DNA of 6,525 bases, taken from assembly GCA_013698525.1 (NCBI GenBank), contig JACCSM010000431.1, positions 1 through 6,525 of the forward strand, given 5' to 3'. Below are positions 5,922 through 6,525 of this stretch, in pieces. The DNA comes from Rubrobacteraceae bacterium (lineage in GTDB: Bacteria > Actinomycetota > Rubrobacteria > Rubrobacterales > Rubrobacteraceae). Below the pieces are notes generated by a model. The model was not told the origin of the DNA. It did no database searches and saw only the letters and a list, made by a program, of their open reading frames with translations. A program made the translations under genes and the position numbers. How positions within the stretch are numbered: position 1 is the stretch's first letter; each line of letters starts with the position of its first letter.

Positions 5922-6525
5922 CGTCCCTCGTCCCCTTCAGCGCCGCCGGCTTGTTCGTCTCCGTCGTGGCCGAGACGTTCTACGCGCTCGCGCACGGCCT
6001 CGTCCGTCACGGATTGCCGGATCTCCTCGACCCTGTCGGCGTTCTCCTCTTCGGCCTGCTGCGGTTCCTCTTCGGGGCTTGTCCCGTGGCCGTCCGAGAG
6101 GCTTTCGAGCTCGCCGGCGCGGTCGCGGATGCGGGCCTGAATCTCCTCCATCCTGTCCCTTATAGCCTGCATGTCCTCGGGCGTGAACAGGGGCTCGTCT
6201 CCGGTCCCGATCATACGGCGCGAGATCTGCAGGAAGTCCACCGCGTCATCCCCGTCTATGGCCCCGATCTGGACCACCTGCGGCAGCCTGTCGGCGACCG
6301 CGGCGAGCCTCTCCAGGACGTCCTGCTGGAACCGGTACTCCAGGATCTCGGGCGCTGCCGCGCTGCTGACGGCCCTGATGTCCAGCGCCTGGGCCTCCAG
6401 CAGCGCGGCGTTCGCGTTCGCCTCGCTCTCGGCCTCGACCATCCGCTCGCTGGCGCTGGCGTTGGCGCGGTTCGTCTCGCGTTCGCGGGCGGTGTCGATC
6501 TGCGCCTGGAAGGTCGCTATCTCGG
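5918..6525 (-). CDS. Partial SPFH/band-7-type protein, C-terminal 201 residues
   Basis: Only the C-terminal part is in the window; the frame stays open to the right edge, so the start and any SPFH core lie beyond it. Visible residues 1-57 form an Ala/Glu-rich helix typical of the coiled coil after an SPFH domain (for example NRANASASERMVEAESEANA at 19-38), followed by EYRFQQDVLERLAAVADRLP at 62-81, which resembles the segment closing the coiled coil in band-7 proteins. After residue 105 come FTPEDMQAIRDRMEEIQARI-type charged helices and an acidic, probably disordered tail rich in Glu, Gly and Asp to the stop at 5918-5920. No membrane segment is visible in this portion. Assignment to SPFH rests on the coiled-coil composition, that motif, and the four-base overlap with a clear SPFH gene. 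The in-frame ATG at 6442 falls in mid-helix and is unlikely to be the start. Confidence 0.7.
   Translation of the reverse strand, partial: EIATFQAQIDTARERETNRANASASERMVEAESEANANAALLEAQALDIRAVSSAAAPEILEYRFQQDVLERLAAVADRLPQVVQIGAIDGDDAVDFLQISRRMIGTGDEPLFTPEDMQAIRDRMEEIQARIRDRAGELESLSDGHGTSPEEEPQQAEEENADRVEEIRQSVTDEAVRERVERLGHDGDEQAGGAEGDEGR

Overview
The window is high-GC, gene-dense bacterial DNA with five protein genes, two of them cut by the window edges. The GC-biased third positions, frequent AGG arginine codons, GTG start and gene content suggest an actinobacterium, possibly Rubrobacter-like. That assignment is inferred from general appearance; no marker gene is present.

Left block (+ strand, 1-3153): the end of an unrecognised protein with a HEMAH zinc-peptidase-like motif, then leuB (3-isopropylmalate dehydrogenase) 11 bases later, then cimA ((R)-citramalate synthase), whose GTG start overlaps the leuB stop by four bases. 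This looks like the downstream end of a branched-chain amino acid operon. CimA makes citramalate from pyruvate and acetyl-CoA. LeuCD (not seen here) and LeuB can take citramalate to 2-oxobutyrate, the isoleucine precursor, without threonine deaminase. LeuB also serves leucine synthesis.

Middle (+ strand, 3308-4456): a PLP enzyme of the diaminopropionate ammonia-lyase family, with intergenic gaps of 154 and 139 bases on either side. Each gap holds one copy of the same short palindromic repeat, and the two copies are in opposite orientation, so they bracket this gene.

Right block (- strand, 4596-6525): two SPFH/band-7-type membrane-scaffold genes convergent with the left genes. The upstream one is cut by the window edge. 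They overlap by four bases (ATGA), so they are probably translationally coupled and may form a hetero-oligomer.

I saw no rRNA, tRNA, CRISPR array, transposase or phage gene. There is no gene-free stretch longer than 300 bases. The content is mostly ordinary metabolism. The points most worth following are the HExxH protein in the leu operon, the ammonia-lyase beside cimA bracketed by inverted repeats, and the coupled SPFH pair.
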